DNA from: Platanthera guangdongensis
Taxonomy: Eukaryota; Streptophyta; Magnoliopsida; Asparagales; Orchidaceae
Direction of reading: 5' to 3'
Assembly: GCA_039583875.1 (NCBI GenBank)
Contig: CM077149.1
Location: forward strand, 22,209,194 to 22,273,193
Length of the DNA stretch: 64,000 nucleotides
The notes beneath the pieces were generated by a model. That model saw only the letters and a list, made by a program, of their open reading frames with translations. It did not search any database and was not told where the DNA came from. A program made the translations under genes and the position numbers. Shown here one piece after another: positions 1-10,959 of the stretch (its first letter is position 1; the number at the start of each line of letters is the position of its first letter).

Positions 1-2
1 GC

Positions 3-1160
3 AGCAGACCCTCCTCCAACAAGTATAAAAGGAAGGACAAAGGATTTGTTGCTGAGTCCTGCAGTGACACAGAAGAGGAAACATCCTCCTCCAGCTCCAG
101 TGAAGAAGAGGAAAAAGCCAGATCCAAGGAGGTGTGTCTGATGGCAATAGATGCCTCCAGAAGCAACTGTGGATCAGAAGAGGATTCTGAAGATGAAGGT
201 GCCTCAGACTCAGAGGCTGATCAGGTGATTTCTAGTTTTGATTTCAATTGTGATTTGTTTAAAGTAAAGTTTAAAACCATGTGCATGGATCTAATAAACT
301 CAGAGAAAGAGATAAAAATCCTGAGGACTAGACTAGAAAACCTTGAATCTGTCAGCACAAAAAATAGAAAACTAACTGACCAATTGACTCTAGCTAATGA
401 ACAGATAATCAAGTTAAAATATGAATTATGTGAGACAAAACAACTTGAGCAATCTCTCAATGGGAGAAGCCTCAAGCTGATGGATATCACAAGCACAGTA
501 AATGCCAGATTAAATGGCAGGCTGGGCTTGGGTGCTTCATCAGGTTTACCCCTCATAATAAAGAAGAATATGCTTTCCACTCTCATAAAGTTTATCACTG
601 CTAAGGGTAAAGAGAAACTAACTGAAAAACCCAGATCAGAAAACAAGTCAAATCCCCTAGACAATAGCAACAGAAAACAGAAGAAAGCTGTTAAAAACCA
701 AGTTCAGCAGAATTCGTCGAACCTAGATCGACGAAATCCTGCAAGATCGTCGAACCCCGATCGACGAACGTTGAATGCAAACTTCAGAAATAATTATTCG
801 TCCAACTGCGATCGACGAACTGTGTACGGTTCGTCGAGCAGAGGTCGACGAACGTGGGACGCAGAAAATGACCATGGTCATTCTCTGAGTGGAGGTCGAC
901 GATCTCATGCCCATTCGTCGAACTCTGGTCGACGAACTTACAATAATTCGTCGATCCCAGAACGACTAAATATAAATAATTTCTCTTATAGAAATTTTAA
1001 AACAGCTAACAAGACATTTAATCCAGTAGCTGATTGGATAATTCCACCTATGAGATATCACCCTGTAGGATATAAGTCTCAACCTGCATTATCAGTCATT
1101 TCTAGTTTTACTTTTCAACCAAACCAAGGACCCAAGGTAACCTGGGTCAAGAACAATTGA
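3..1160 (+). CDS. gag, C-terminal part (element A)
   Basis: This is the C-terminal part of copia Gag; the frame is open from base 3 and the N-terminal UBN2-like domain and zinc knuckle are left of the window. It holds a Ser/Glu-rich acidic stretch, the QVISSFDF motif shared with B and C, a predicted coiled coil (about bases 290-460), and from about base 700 a run of peptide repeats of the form SSN-x-D/G-RR. These repeats are the translation of DNA palindromes with arms TTCGTCGA/TCGACGAA. Gag forms the virus-like particle and binds element RNA. The frame ends at a TGA (1158-1160) shortly before pol, which is in the +1 frame. No stop is seen before that. Confidence 0.85.
   Translation, partial: SRPSSNKYKRKDKGFVAESCSDTEEETSSSSSSEEEEKARSKEVCLMAIDASRSNCGSEEDSEDEGASDSEADQVISSFDFNCDLFKVKFKTMCMDLINSEKEIKILRTRLENLESVSTKNRKLTDQLTLANEQIIKLKYELCETKQLEQSLNGRSLKLMDITSTVNARLNGRLGLGASSGLPLIIKKNMLSTLIKFITAKGKEKLTEKPRSENKSNPLDNSNRKQKKAVKNQVQQNSSNLDRRNPARSSNPDRRTLNANFRNNYSSNCDRRTVYGSSSRGRRTWDAENDHGHSLSGGRRSHAHSSNSGRRTYNNSSIPERLNINNFSYRNFKTANKTFNPVADWIIPPMRYHPVGYKSQPALSVISSFTFQPNQGPKVTWVKNN
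713..965 (+). repeat. Coding palindrome array in gag of element A
   Basis: About eight copies of an imperfect palindrome TCGTCGAAC-N-GATCGACGA, the first at 713-735 with 8-bp arms TTCGTCGA and TCGACGAA around a 7-nt spacer. Each copy is in the same reading phase and is translated as SSN-x-x-RR. The same palindrome family fills the pol-ORF3 spacer (4370-4640) and the LTR of this element. Confidence 0.85.
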
Positions 1161-1179
1161 GCTTTATTTTTTGATGCAG
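1137..1179 (+). promoter_or_regulatory. Candidate mini-intron or frameshift region at gag-pol boundary (A)
   Basis: CCCAAG|GTAACC resembles a splice donor and TTTTTTGATGCAG|GTAC resembles an acceptor. Removing 1137-1179 (43 nt) would delete the gag stop and join gag to pol in frame. The same two signals are present in B (18764-18803) and C (47437-47398), both 40 nt. A length of 40-43 nt is below normal plant introns, so ribosomal frameshifting or reinitiation remain possible. Confidence 0.4.
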
Positions 1180-4100
1180 GTACAGGTGAAGAACTGTCCA
1201 AGGCTAAGTCAGATATGGTACCTGGACAGTGGTTGCTCCAAGCACATGACTGGCAGCAAAGCAAATCTCACCAACTATAAGTCCAAGCTAGGACCAAAGG
1301 TGATATTTGGAGACTCAAAGAGTGGTCAGTCAGAAGGGTATGGAAGAGTAAGCATTGGAGCAGTGACCTTCAAAAAGGTGGCATATGTAAGAGGACTTAA
1401 ACATAACCTTATATCCATAAGTCAATTATGTGATGAAAGTTATCAGGTACATTTTAACTCCACCTCTTGTTCTATTATAAATGATAAAAACCAAACTGTT
1501 TTAATTGGACTTAAACAAGGAAACATATATTTAGTAGATTTCATTTCTGTCACAACTGATATTTGTTTACTCAATATCACTAGTAACCAAAATGAGTTAT
1601 GGCACAAAAGGCTAGGACATTTAAACCTTAAGAACATATCTGGGTTATCTAAAGACAACCTTGTTAGAGATTTACCTTCTGGTCCCTACAAGAAGGAAAG
1701 CCTATGCAGGGCTTGTCAACTAGGCAAGCAAACTAAAATTAGCTTCAAATCCATTAACAAAAGTCATTCACCTAGGATATTGTATCTGCTTCATGTGGAT
1801 CTTTTTGGACCCATTGCAGTACAAAGCCTAGGAGGGAAGTCTTACACCTTAGTTATTGTTGATGGTTTCTCCAGATTCAGTTGGGTAGTCTTCCTGAGAG
1901 CTAAGTCAGATACATTCAAAGTTCTTACAGATTTTCTCAGAATCATACAGATTGAGTTCTCTACTCATGTTGCATTGATCAGAAGTGATCATGGCACAGA
2001 ATTTGAGTCTCTTCTTATGCATGAGTTCTGTGAGAAGGAAGGTATCAGGCAGTGCTTCTCAGCTCCTAAAACTTCCCAACAAAATGGGGTTGCTGAAAGG
2101 AAAAATAGGACACTCATTGAAGCTGCAGGTACATTGTTAGCAGATGCCTACATGCCTCTATCCTTTTGGGCAGAAGCTGTAAACACAGCTAACTATGTCC
2201 TGAACAGATGTCTTATACATAAACTAAAACACAAGACCCCCTATGAATTACTTAAAGAAAAGAAACCTAAAATCACTTACTTTAAAGTTTTTGGTTGCAT
2301 ATGTTACATCCACACTAATAACAAAAGATACATTAGAAAATTTGAGGCTAAGGCTGAAAAAGGGATTTTTCTAGGATATTCTCAAGTAAGCAAAGCCTAT
2401 AGGGTTTTCAATAAAACATTCCTTAAAATTGAAGAATCTGTCCATGTGTCTTTTGATGAAGCTAACATGTCTTATAAGGAAAAAGACATTTTTACCAATA
2501 GTCTTTTGCAGGTTTCACCAATGTGTAAGTGTATGGATGGACTAAACCTTACCCAAGAGGTTCCAAATCATCCCACTCCACAGGCTGCTGAAGATAGTGA
2601 AGAAGAAATCCAAGAGAAAGTAACTGAACTTCCATCAACAGCCAGTACCATTCCTCAAGAGGAATTATTTGCAGAAGCTGTTGCTCAACCAACTCCACAA
2701 ACTAATCTTGTCACACTTAGAGATCACCTCAGATCTCAAGTGATTGGGGACATTTCAGTTGGTGTACAGACAAGACATCAGCTCAATCAAGACTTGATGC
2801 ATGTCTGTTTTCTCTCTCAAATTGAACCTCTCACCATCCATGAGGCTGAGCAAGATCCCCACAGGATTCTTGCAGTGCAAGAGAAACTAAATCAATTTGA
2901 GAGATGTAGAGTTTGGGATTTGGTTCCAAGACCCCATAACTACCCAGTTATTGGAACCAAATGGGTCTATATGAACAAATTAGATGCAGAAGGGAACATA
3001 GTAAGAAACAAGGCTAGACTGGTTGCCCAAGAATATAGGCAAGAAGAAGGAATAGACTATGACCAAACCTTTGCCCCTGTTGCAAGGTTGGAGGCCATTA
3101 GAATATTCCTAGCCTATGCAGCATATAAAAAGTTCAAGGTATTCCAGATGGATGTTAAGAGTGCCTTTCTAAATGGTGTACTTCAAGAAGAGGTTTATGT
3201 AGAACAACCTCCAGGTTTTATCTCTCTAACTCAACCCTCTTATGTTTACAAGTTGCATAAAGCTCTCTATGGTTTAAAGCAAGCTCCAAGAGCTTGGTAT
3301 GAGACCCTAGCTAGCTTTCTTTTAGAGCATAAATTTACAAGAGAAACCATAGATAAAACCTTTTTCACTAGACATCATAAGCACCAAATCTTATTGGTAC
3401 AAATATATGTGGATGACATCATTTTTGGGTCTACTGATCCCAAATTGTGCAAGAGCTTTGCTGACCTCATGCATTCCAAATTTGAGATGAGTAGCATAGG
3501 TGAGCTTTCCTACTTCCTTGGTCTCCAAGTGAAGCAGCTCCCCGATGGCATCTTCCTCTCCCAATCTAAGTGTGTTAAAGAGCTTATTAAAAAGTTTGAG
3601 ATGGGTGATGCCTCAGGAATGAAAACACCTATGGCTACAAATGCTGTTGTGGATTCTGATGCAGCAGGGAAACCTGTAGATCAGAAACATTATAGGGCAA
3701 TTGTTGGATCCCTATTATACTTAACAGGTATCAGGTCTGACATAATGTTTATCACATGCCTTTGTGCTAGATTCCAAGTGAATCCTAAAGAATCTCATCT
3801 TATTTTTCTAAAAAGGATTTTGAGATATATAAAGAGTTGTCCTAGTTTAGGACTCTGGTATCCTGCAGAGTCAGAATTTGAGTTAATTGGATACTCAGAT
3901 GCTGACTATGCTGGATGTAGAGTGGACAGGAAAAGTACCTCTGGAACTTGCCAGTTCCTGGGTATGAGACTTGTCTCCTGGTTTTGCAAAAAGCAGACAT
4001 CTGTGTCTACATCAACTGCTGAGGCAGAGTATATGGCTGCTGGCAGCTGCTGTTCACAGATGCTATGGATACAAAACCAACTCCTAGATTATGGTATCAA

Positions 4101-4359
4101 ATTAAATAATTCAACCTTATTTTGTGATAATACAAGTGCTATTGCTATAGCTCAGAATCCAGTTCATCATTCTAGGACTAAACATATTGAAATAAGACAT
4201 CATTTCATTAGAGATAATGTGGACAAAAAGAAAATTAACTTGATCCACATTCCTACTGATCTACAGAGAGCAGATATCTTCACCAAGCCTTTGGATGAGA
4301 AAACTCATCTGTTCTTTATAAATCAACTGGGAATGATTGATGGAGAAGAGTTAAATTAA
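1180..4359 (+). CDS. pol polyprotein (protease-integrase-RT-RNase H), element A
   Basis: A single uninterrupted frame of about 1060 codons, normal for copia pol. In order from the start of the open frame (1171): aspartic protease with DSG near residue 20; GAG-pre-integrase zinc motif (WHKRLGHLN with CRACQLGK, ~143-180); integrase core with Asp in HVDLFGP (~209), Asp in RSDHGTEF (~272) and Glu in NGVAERKNR (~307); reverse transcriptase with YVDDIIFGS (~746); RNase H with YSDADYAGC (~908), STAEAEYM (~948) and the terminal DIFTKPL. All catalytic residues seen are present. One deviation is VDGFSRF where B and C have VDDFSRF. It lacks its own ATG: the open frame begins at a TTG at 1171 and most likely pol is made as a Gag-Pol fusion. 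Confidence 0.93.
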   Translation, partial: VQVKNCPRLSQIWYLDSGCSKHMTGSKANLTNYKSKLGPKVIFGDSKSGQSEGYGRVSIGAVTFKKVAYVRGLKHNLISISQLCDESYQVHFNSTSCSIINDKNQTVLIGLKQGNIYLVDFISVTTDICLLNITSNQNELWHKRLGHLNLKNISGLSKDNLVRDLPSGPYKKESLCRACQLGKQTKISFKSINKSHSPRILYLLHVDLFGPIAVQSLGGKSYTLVIVDGFSRFSWVVFLRAKSDTFKVLTDFLRIIQIEFSTHVALIRSDHGTEFESLLMHEFCEKEGIRQCFSAPKTSQQNGVAERKNRTLIEAAGTLLADAYMPLSFWAEAVNTANYVLNRCLIHKLKHKTPYELLKEKKPKITYFKVFGCICYIHTNNKRYIRKFEAKAEKGIFLGYSQVSKAYRVFNKTFLKIEESVHVSFDEANMSYKEKDIFTNSLLQVSPMCKCMDGLNLTQEVPNHPTPQAAEDSEEEIQEKVTELPSTASTIPQEELFAEAVAQPTPQTNLVTLRDHLRSQVIGDISVGVQTRHQLNQDLMHVCFLSQIEPLTIHEAEQDPHRILAVQEKLNQFERCRVWDLVPRPHNYPVIGTKWVYMNKLDAEGNIVRNKARLVAQEYRQEEGIDYDQTFAPVARLEAIRIFLAYAAYKKFKVFQMDVKSAFLNGVLQEEVYVEQPPGFISLTQPSYVYKLHKALYGLKQAPRAWYETLASFLLEHKFTRETIDKTFFTRHHKHQILLVQIYVDDIIFGSTDPKLCKSFADLMHSKFEMSSIGELSYFLGLQVKQLPDGIFLSQSKCVKELIKKFEMGDASGMKTPMATNAVVDSDAAGKPVDQKHYRAIVGSLLYLTGIRSDIMFITCLCARFQVNPKESHLIFLKRILRYIKSCPSLGLWYPAESEFELIGYSDADYAGCRVDRKSTSGTCQFLGMRLVSWFCKKQTSVSTSTAEAEYMAAGSCCSQMLWIQNQLLDYGIKLNNSTLFCDNTSAIAIAQNPVHHSRTKHIEIRHHFIRDNVDKKKINLIHIPTDLQRADIFTKPLDEKTHLFFINQLGMIDGEELN

Positions 4360-4369
4360 TTTCTCTCTG

Positions 4370-4640
4370 CATTCGACGAATTTTCCAGAGTTCGTCGAAC
4401 GGAGTTCGACGAATTAGGGAAAGTTCGAGAGATTCTCGTCGAACGGAGATCGACGAATTCTCTGTGTGGAAACAATTCTCGTCGACCGGAGATCGACGAA
4501 CCTTGTTTCAGAAACCATTTCGTCGAACGGAGTTCGACGAACTGTTTTCAATTCTTCTGAATGGGTTCGACGAACTACTCTCCTGTAACTTATTTCGTCG
4601 ATCTCAGTTCGAAGATCTGTCTCTTTTTCGCGGAACGGAG
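4370..4640. repeat. Palindrome-rich spacer between pol and ORF3 (A)
   Basis: Non-coding spacer with repeated TCGTCGAACGGAG-A/T-TCGACGA palindromes, at least five units (for example 4392-4413, 4438-4457, 4474-4499, 4529-4553). The same sequence family occurs inside gag and in the LTR. Confidence 0.85.
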
Positions 4641-4740
4641 CTTGTCGATTCATATTCTGAAAATTTTATATCTAGGTTTTCTTCGACCTCCGTCTCGCGC
4701 TTTCAGTTCTTTTGCTCTTGATCGTCGTTTTCTCTGTAAA

Positions 4741-4758
4741 TTTCTTTGCAGGTCATCA
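4741..4758 (+). promoter_or_regulatory. Candidate splice acceptor upstream of ORF3 (A)
   Basis: A pyrimidine-rich stretch ending TTTCTTTGCAG|GTCATCA lies 7 nt before the ORF3 ATG. B (22436-22438) and C (43757-43759, minus) have the same TTTTGCAG|GTACA a few bases before their ORF3 start, which suggests ORF3 is translated from a spliced RNA. Inference from conservation only. Confidence 0.5.
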
Positions 4759-7489
4759 ATGGCGATTCCTCCAGGAGCACTTGCAGCGATGAAGTTTGAT
4801 GCAGCATTCTCAATGGACTTTGAGTTCTTCCAACATTCCGATCCAATTTTTCTGTATATCCTTGAATTACTTGAAGAATTGCATCTCAAAGACTTCATGA
4901 CACGCAACATCAAGCTTCACTCAACCGAGATCAGAGAATGGGTGTACACTGCCGCAATTTCTGAAGATGGAAATCTGACAGGAAATATTGGAAACACAGT
5001 CGTTTCCCTGTCCCCAGCAGTACTCTCTGAAATTTTTGGACTGATCAATGGGGAAGACAACTTGGAAATGGACGCTGAGGAATATGTTGATATGCTGAAA
5101 GTCATGGGTTTCACTGGAAACAACCCTAATAAGCTTCTGAAGAAACAACTGTCAGCCGCTTATCAGTTTTTGGCCGACATTGTAGGGAAAATTCTGATGG
5201 GCAAGCACTCGGCACACGACTACATCACTCGCCATCAATTCCTGATCATGTGCGCAGTGCTCAACAAGCGCCAGGTCGATTGGGGCATGGTTTTCTTTGA
5301 CCTTATCAAGAAAAGAACTAGCAAGAAGGAAGTCTGCTACGGCAGAATCCTGGGGATTTTCCTCCAGGAAAAGGCCAGCGAATGTTTGGTCTCCCCGACC
5401 ACATTCATCAACGCCAGCAAGCGCCTCACCTGCGCCTTGTTTGGCCGATGGGAGAGGACAATCTCCAAACCCTCCAAGGGTTCCTCCTCCTCCATCAAGG
5501 CTTCTGAGAGCACCAGGACCGTCAAGGTCACTCCCTACCCTGACCCTGACGAGGCCAGTCCCCCTACCAAATCTCTTCCCGCTTCTCCTGCACCTCAATT
5601 GACTCCATCTCAACATCAATCTCCACCGCCTGATCTTACACATATCCCTACACCTCCAGTTTCCCCCACTGCAACACATATTCCCTCACCCCCTCAATCC
5701 CCTCTTCCACCACACTTATCCACTATTCCATCCTACACCATACCCACTGAACCACAACCTGTTCTACCTCTCTTATCCCCTCCACATATTCTTCCTTCCT
5801 CCTACTATTCTCTCTCCACCTATGGATTCTTCCACCATTTCCTCCCTCATCTCTCTTTTGACTTCTCTTATTAAATCACTCATCACAGAGGCCATTACAC
5901 CTCTGGTGAATTCCATTGATTCTTTATCTGCCCAAATCACAGCCCTCTCTGCTGCCTCCTCTTCATTCAGGGGTCTGGCTCCAGGTTCTCCTGAACCCAG
6001 GCAGGGGGAGATGCTCCATGATGAAGCTGGTGCAGCAGTTGCAGAAGTAAATATAGTTGATACAGATACAGATACTGCAGATACAGTTCTTGACACCACA
6101 GATACAGTTATTACAGTGCTTGATAATGCAGTTACAGATACAGCAATAGATTTTATTCAATTCATGGACACTGACAGTAGCTTTGATGAGTCAGTAGATT
6201 CAATAACAACTGCTGGAGATTTTCTTATAAATACCACAGTTAATTTATCTGAGATACTTCAGATCTTTGATCCTGTGTATATGAAGTTTCCTTCAGTAGA
6301 GATTGTTAAGCCATATTTGGCTATTGTCCAGTATACCTCTCCAGCAAATCCAGCAATTGTCAGGCAACTTTGTGCATCCTTTGCTGCTCCTGCTGCTGTT
6401 CCAACTCCTGTGACTATTCCAGACATCTGCCCTGTCCCAGATTTTGTCATGGATGATTCTCCCATGCCTGATCTGGATGAGCTCATTCTGGCAGACATTG
6501 AGGAAGAGAACAAGGCAGCAGCTGCAAGTTCTGTCTCTACTGTTGTTGAACCTTCACCCTCTGAACCTTCTATTCCCCCTCAAGAACAACCTCTTATCAT
6601 TCATGATGCCACTCTGAGGAAGCTAGATGCTTTGTATGATAATCCTCAGAGTTCAAATTCTGATGATGATGATGATGAATCAGATGAGGAGACTGCTAAA
6701 AAGAGAAAGAAGTTGCTCTCTAAGAAAAGGAAGGCTCCTCCTCCTCCTCCTGCTCTCAAGCCTAATCCCACTGCAGACACTTCATATTATATTCTGCATA
6801 ATGTTGCTCCTTACAAAGGGATGCCTGCATGGATGTGGTTATCTAAGAACCAGCAAAAAGAGAGGAAGAGAAGTAGGAGATACTCTCCTCCCCCAGTTCA
6901 TAGATACAGAAAGGATCCTCCTCCTCCTCCTCCTCCAGCAGCAGGTGCCTCTAGCTCTACCTCTCAGAGATCTGCTCCTATTCAAACCTATCAGAGACAA
7001 ACAGGGAGATCCTCTGGTGGCAGTCAGCCAAGGCCACCATCTTCAGGCAGTCAACACCATCAACAACAACAGCAGCAGCATCAGGAATCTAAGGTACATG
7101 AAGCTGAAAGGCCCTATTCCCCTCCTGAAGATCCAGAAATAGCCAACACAGCCAGAATGGCAAGATTCCAAGAAATCATTGGCTTATCTCTAATCAACAA
7201 AGCTAAAGCTGAAGGCAAGGACACAACAGGCTTAACTACTATGTCTCAGTACAGGAGAGATGAGCTGAAAAGATTTGGGAAAGCAAACAAGCTACTCAAT
7301 GTTGATGAGTACATGAATCTTCACCCAGAAGCAGTTGTCCCCAGAGCCACTTCAATGAACATCATAGGGGCAGCTGACATGACTATGACCAAGGCTCAAG
7401 CTTCAGATCCCAATAGGGAAATCATCTTCAAGAAGTCAGGAGAAAAAGCACCAGAAGTCAAGCCAAAACAGAAGAAATCAGAGAAGTAA
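4759..7489 (+). pseudogene. ORF3 (post-pol, 'env-like' position), frameshifted, element A
   Basis: The ATG at 4759 (MAIPPGALAAMKFDA) aligns with the ORF3 starts of B and C. Residues ~1-230 form a conserved globular domain (HSAHDYITRHQ, INASKRLTCALFG) resembling the 'putative plant transposon protein' family; then a Pro/Ser/Thr-rich linker. The first frame stops at 5874, while homology continues in the +1 frame from about 5822 (SLSAQITALS, QGEM, the basic KKRKKLLSKKRKAPPPPP segment and YYILHN motif) to 7489, so one frameshift lies around 5640-5820. The C-terminal half has an acidic Asp run, a basic nuclear-signal-like cluster, Pro and Gln/His runs and a Lys-rich end. No clear membrane segment is seen, so an envelope role is not supported by sequence. 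Function unknown. Confidence 0.8.
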
Positions 7490-7665
7490 TTTTGTGTTTT
7501 TCATTTCTGCTTCTGTTTCAGTCTATATCTTTGCATTAAAACAAAGTCAGTATGTACATATATATCTGTTGCATGTGTTGTAAATTCTCTGCCAGATATA
7601 TCTCTTAATTTTGCTTTGTTTTTCTGTTTGTTCTTTGCTTGGAGTTTCTGTTAGTGACCTCACCC

Positions 7666-7679
7666 AAATAGGGGGAGAT
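7666..7679 (+). other. Polypurine tract, element A
   Basis: AAATAGGGGGAGAT directly precedes the LTR start TGTTGGATCC, the standard plus-strand primer site. The identical tract precedes the 3' LTRs of B and C. Confidence 0.9.
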
Positions 7680-9629
7680 TGTTGGATCCCTAGTTGATTT
7701 GGGCTAGGTTCACTGACTTAGGATGTGACTCATCATGTATAGTCTGGGTCAAGTTTGTGTCTTAGAGTCTAGGACAGTCCTCTATCTCAACTTCAGATAG
7801 ACCAGCCCTCTTCAAGACCATCAGGAACTTCAGATCTATCAGTTTTTCAGACTAAGTGAAATGAGTTCGACGTTCGTCGAACTCAGCTCGACGTTCGTCG
7901 AACTCAGCTCGACGAATGAAGTTGTGCGCTCGACGATCGTGAGATAATTCGCAGTGCTGAGCTCGACGAACTTTGTTCTTTGCTCGACGAACACCGGATT
8001 CTACTTCAAGCATTCTCAGGACTACTTCAGAATTTCTCTAAGCCCAGCTCCATGCTTCGGTCGACGAATTATATTCTGAGCTCGACGAACTTGTACCTCA
8101 AGTTCACAGCTTCTCAAGTCGACGAATGCTAATCTCTACTCGACGATTTTTGTGCTCAGAGAATCTGTGTCGACACTTAGGGCTTGTGTCGACACCAGAC
8201 GATTTGTGTCGACACCCAGGATTTCAGTCGACACCAGCTTGTGTCGACACCAGAGGATTTGTGTCGACACCTAGACCAATCTGTCGACACCAGAGGAGTT
8301 GTGTCGACACCAAGATCAATCTGTCGACACTATTTTGTGTCGACACAGCATTTCAGCAGATGCAGAGTATTTCGTCCAAGTCCAGAACTTTTCTCAGGTC
8401 GACGAAGTTTATTCTCAGCTCGACGAATTTGGTTCTCTGCTCTACGAATAATGTTTGTCTGATATTGAAGATTGTCTATTCAACGAATGAAGACTGTCAG
8501 CTCGACGAACTCAGCTTAGCTCGACGAATTCAAGACTCAGCTCGACGAATTCTGTTCTTCGGTCGACGATTCCAGACTAGGTCTTCTTCCGTTCCCGTTT
8601 CATTCCTTGGTGCTGATTCCTGGACAATTAATGGCAGTTCTTCACAGTATACTACCGTTAGGATGCGCAGTTAATTATGGGTTATTACATGTCGTTTTCC
8701 CATGGAAACAGTTGGGGAAATAATTAATTGCTGCTTCCTTTTCAGGCCGTCTGTCATTACTGCTCGACATTCAAAAATTCGAATGCTTTTCTATGACAGA
8801 CAAATATATACAGACACCAGAAGAGATACAGAAGACAACAACAGACAACAAGAAGAAAAGCATAGACAGTGATTCAGACAACACAAGAAAAAGAATTCAT
8901 TCTTGGCCCAGAAAGCAATTGATCTAGAAGAAGAAGAAGAAGAACATTGCTTCAATATCAAGAGTCTTCTTCATCTGCTTTTACTCAGGAGAACTTCAAA
9001 ACAATACATTCATATCAGTTGCAAGAAGTTCCTGAAGACTTTCTCTGGACCTGGAATTCTAGGTCTTTGAATACCTATCACCCTGAAGCAGTGCTCCAGT
9101 ATTCTTCCTGATCCATTCTACATCTCAGGGGGAGCAAAGCTACTAAACAACATTCCACAAGTCTTCTCATTTGATTTGAGAAAGAGAAGACATCATCACC
9201 CTCTCACTCCACCTCTGTACAGGGTTTTAATTCCCTTCAAAATTATTCTGGTTGCAAGTCTCCCACCAAAAGACTTGAGGGTTTGGTTTTTGGGAACCTG
9301 ATCAAAATCTCATTGGTGTCAGGACACCTGATCAACCCCTTCCTGCAGTGGATTTCTACCAGGATGGTAGAAAAGTGGACTACCCAGATTTGGGAAACCA
9401 CTATAAAATTCTTGTGTCGTCTGGTTGCTTTCTTTTCTTTTTGTTTTCTGGCCTTGCTCTGTGAATGTGCTGTAATTAGTCCATTGCTGCTTGTTGGTTT
9501 ATTTTATTTGCTTCCCTGAACACACATACACACACCTAAAATACAACAGCAGTTGTAAAAGTTTTAAAATCACCATATACTCTATTCCCCCCCCCCCTCT
9601 AGAGTATATCAGATCTAGCTGCACTTTCA
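7680..9629 (+). repeat. 3' LTR of element A
   Basis: Starts TGTTGGATCC right after the polypurine tract and ends ...CTTTCA before foreign sequence. About 1950 bp. U3 carries TCGA-centred palindromes (7864-8580). A conserved block AGTGG...CCC...GGG...CCACTATAAA (9374-9407) and a terminal hairpin ATATACTCTA / TAGAGTATAT with a C-rich loop (9575-9609) are shared with B, C and, in altered form, E. Only one LTR is in the window, so no age estimate is possible. Confidence 0.92.
8166..8348. repeat. GTGTCGACAC palindrome array inside LTR A
   Basis: About ten copies of GTGTCGACACC or shortened CTGTCGACACC at roughly 15-30-bp spacing, with linkers such as AGAGGATTT. The core is a perfect palindrome. 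It replaces the TCGTCGA-type unit used on either side within the same LTR, so a different palindrome has been locally amplified. Confidence 0.85.
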
Positions 9630-10118
9630 GGTCATTTGAAGATTGAAGCATACTCAGATTCAAGCTATGCTGATGACAAAGGAGACTGCAAGTCAACGTC
9701 GGGCTTTTGCAGCTTTGTGAGAGGAAATCTTATGAGCTGGAAGAGCAAGAAACAGTCTGTCATCTCCAGGTCCAGCGCCGAAGCAGAATACCGAAGTATG
9801 GCATCGACCACATGTGAATTGAAGTGGTTACGGGCTCTCATGCTTGACTTAGGAGAGGTCTACAATCATCTTCTACCTATGTTTTGTGACAACAAGGCCG
9901 CTATATACATCTTCAAAAATTCGGTCTTCCATGAGAGAACAAAGCACATTGAAGTCGACTGGCACTTTATTCGGGAAGAGATTTTGAAGAAACAAATTTG
10001 TACTTCATTCGTCACCTCCGATAAAGAGCTGACAGATATTTTCACCAAGCTGGTGTCCGGCTCCTTTCTTTACATTTGTGACAAGCTGGGCATGATCGGC
10101 ATATATGCTCCAGCTTGA
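9630..10118 (+). CDS. Copia element F: RNase H C-terminus (5' truncated by insertion of A)
   Basis: Open in frame from the first base after LTR A (GHLKIEAYSDSSYADD) to a stop at 10118. It carries the RNase H signatures YSDSSYADDKGDCKSTSG, SRSSAEAEYRSM, FCDNKAAIYI, ERTKHIEVDWHFIRE and a terminal DIFTKLV (DIFTKPL degenerate). The wording differs from A/B/C (AEAEYRSMA rather than AEAEYMAAG), so F belongs to another copia lineage. The rest of F would lie left of the window, beyond A. Confidence 0.88.
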   Translation, partial: GHLKIEAYSDSSYADDKGDCKSTSGFCSFVRGNLMSWKSKKQSVISRSSAEAEYRSMASTTCELKWLRALMLDLGEVYNHLLPMFCDNKAAIYIFKNSVFHERTKHIEVDWHFIREEILKKQICTSFVTSDKELTDIFTKLVSGSFLYICDKLGMIGIYAPA

Positions 10119-10125
10119 GGGGGAT
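10116..10125 (+). other. Polypurine tract, element F
   Basis: TTGAGGGGGAT immediately 5' of TGTTGATGTATGG, eight bases after the RNase H stop region; the usual copia arrangement. Confidence 0.75.
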
Positions 10126-10550
10126 TGTTGATGTATGGAGACCGGGCGGTTTGCAGGTCTGATTCTGGCGGTTTGGAGACCGAGCGGTCTGTCGATTTCT
10201 CTCCTGCGGTTTGATGGCTGGACTGTTGTTGTGGTTATCCGGGCTGTCTGACAGTTTGTCCCAGGCGGCTTAGAGACCGGGCGGTCTGGCGGTCTCCTAT
10301 GACGGCTTGTTCTCTCTTTCTTGTGGTGGATGGGCGGTTAGCCTATTCGTCTAACTGCGCGGCCTGTTCGACTTATTTTTATGTTAAACCGCTTACACAT
10401 GTAATTATTCAGTCTCACATTGCTTAATTGTAATCTCTATCATCTTCTTCATTCTATAAAAGGGAGGCTATACCTTTATAATAGATACCTTTTTGGATAA
10501 TAAAAATTTTGTTACTCCAATTTTTTGGTCTCTCGTTTTTTGTTCGCACA
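10126..10550 (+). repeat. 3' LTR of element F
   Basis: Starts TGTTGATGTATGG after the polypurine tract. The right edge is set at ...TTGTTCGCACA because a SINE-derived sequence begins directly after; this edge is tentative by a few bases. The LTR contains repeated GGCGGT/GACCGGGCGGTCT words and a TATA box (10453-10464, TCTATAAAAGGG). Confidence 0.7.
10453..10464 (+). promoter_or_regulatory. TATA box of LTR F
   Basis: TCTATAAAAGGG, a near-perfect plant TATA box, about 330 bp into a 425-bp LTR, where the U3/R boundary is expected. Confidence 0.6.
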
Positions 10551-10600
10551 ATCCCACTATAGTGGAGTCGGCTATATGGATCTATTTTGACAAACCATCT
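10551..10600 (-). mobile_element. SINE 3' module (minus), interrupted by element F
   Basis: Read on the minus strand this is GATCCATATAGCCGACTCC followed by ACTATAGTGGGAT, the 3' module of Au-like plant SINEs. The TTG-rich tail that should follow is absent because the LTR of F begins there. F therefore probably inserted into this SINE; the tail would be on the other side of F, outside the window. Confidence 0.55.
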
Positions 10601-10837
10601 TAGTCGAGCTTCTCGAATCTAATGATGTGGACATATCAAGAAAATTTTATTAATTGCTTGTGTATTCATTCTTAGTCTTGTGTCATCAATATAGTTGTGA
10701 TCGCGCTCCTGGAATAACATATGCAATAGGAAAGGGTGTTGGAAGCAAGGAGAAGGACTGAGAGCTTGGGCTGAGTTCAACCCCAACGAGAATATTAGAG
10801 AGCAAGATCAGATCAGTAATTAGAATTTTGTTTGGAT
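10601..10837. other. Intergenic or intronic sequence, no gene seen
   Basis: AT-rich single-copy-looking DNA with no convincing ORF or repeat. It may be intron 1 of the sucrase/ferredoxin-like gene at 11392-11757 (minus). Confidence 0.4.
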
Positions 10838-10856
10838 TATCATGCATACAAATAGA

Positions 10857-10940
10857 TAGGGTACAAAGGCAACAAAGGATCCATATAGCCGACCCCACTA
10901 TAGCAGGATAAATGCTTGAGTGTTGTTGTTACTGTTGTTG
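10857..10940 (+). mobile_element. 5'-truncated SINE with 19-bp target duplication
   Basis: An 84-bp insert ending CCATATAGCCGACCCCACTA...GTTGTTGTTACTGTTGTTG, the Au-like SINE 3' module plus a TTG-repeat tail. It is flanked by a 19-bp direct repeat TATCATGCATACAAATAGA at 10838-10856 and 10941-10959. Long target duplications and a simple-repeat tail are hallmarks of LINE-machinery retroposition. Confidence 0.85.
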
Positions 10941-10959
10941 TATCATGCATACAAATAGA

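Larger units (their letters stand above)
1..9629 (+). mobile_element. Element A: Ty1/copia (Sirevirus-like) retrotransposon, 5' end outside window
   Basis: The order partial gag, pol (protease, integrase, RT, RNase H), a third ORF, polypurine tract and 3' LTR is that of a Sirevirus-type copia element. The 5' LTR, primer site and first part of gag lie left of the window. Downstream of the LTR end (…CTTTCA) an unrelated copia RNase H reading frame starts abruptly at 9630, so A was inserted into that older element; the expected 5-bp target duplication (GGTCA) would lie left of the window. It is related to B and C in layout but clearly diverged in sequence. Confidence 0.93.

Noticed and set aside
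5152..5679. 175-codon minus-strand ORF
   Set aside because: Shadow of ORF3 in element A, which has family homologues on the plus strand.
8126..8674. 182-codon ORF in LTR A with repeated CVDT/STP peptides
   Set aside because: Translation of the GTGTCGACAC array inside an LTR; no family resemblance.
9636..10118. Continuation of element A pol
   Set aside because: It lies after the LTR end of A and its RNase H wording differs (EAEYRSMA instead of EAEYMAAG); it belongs to a different, older copia element.
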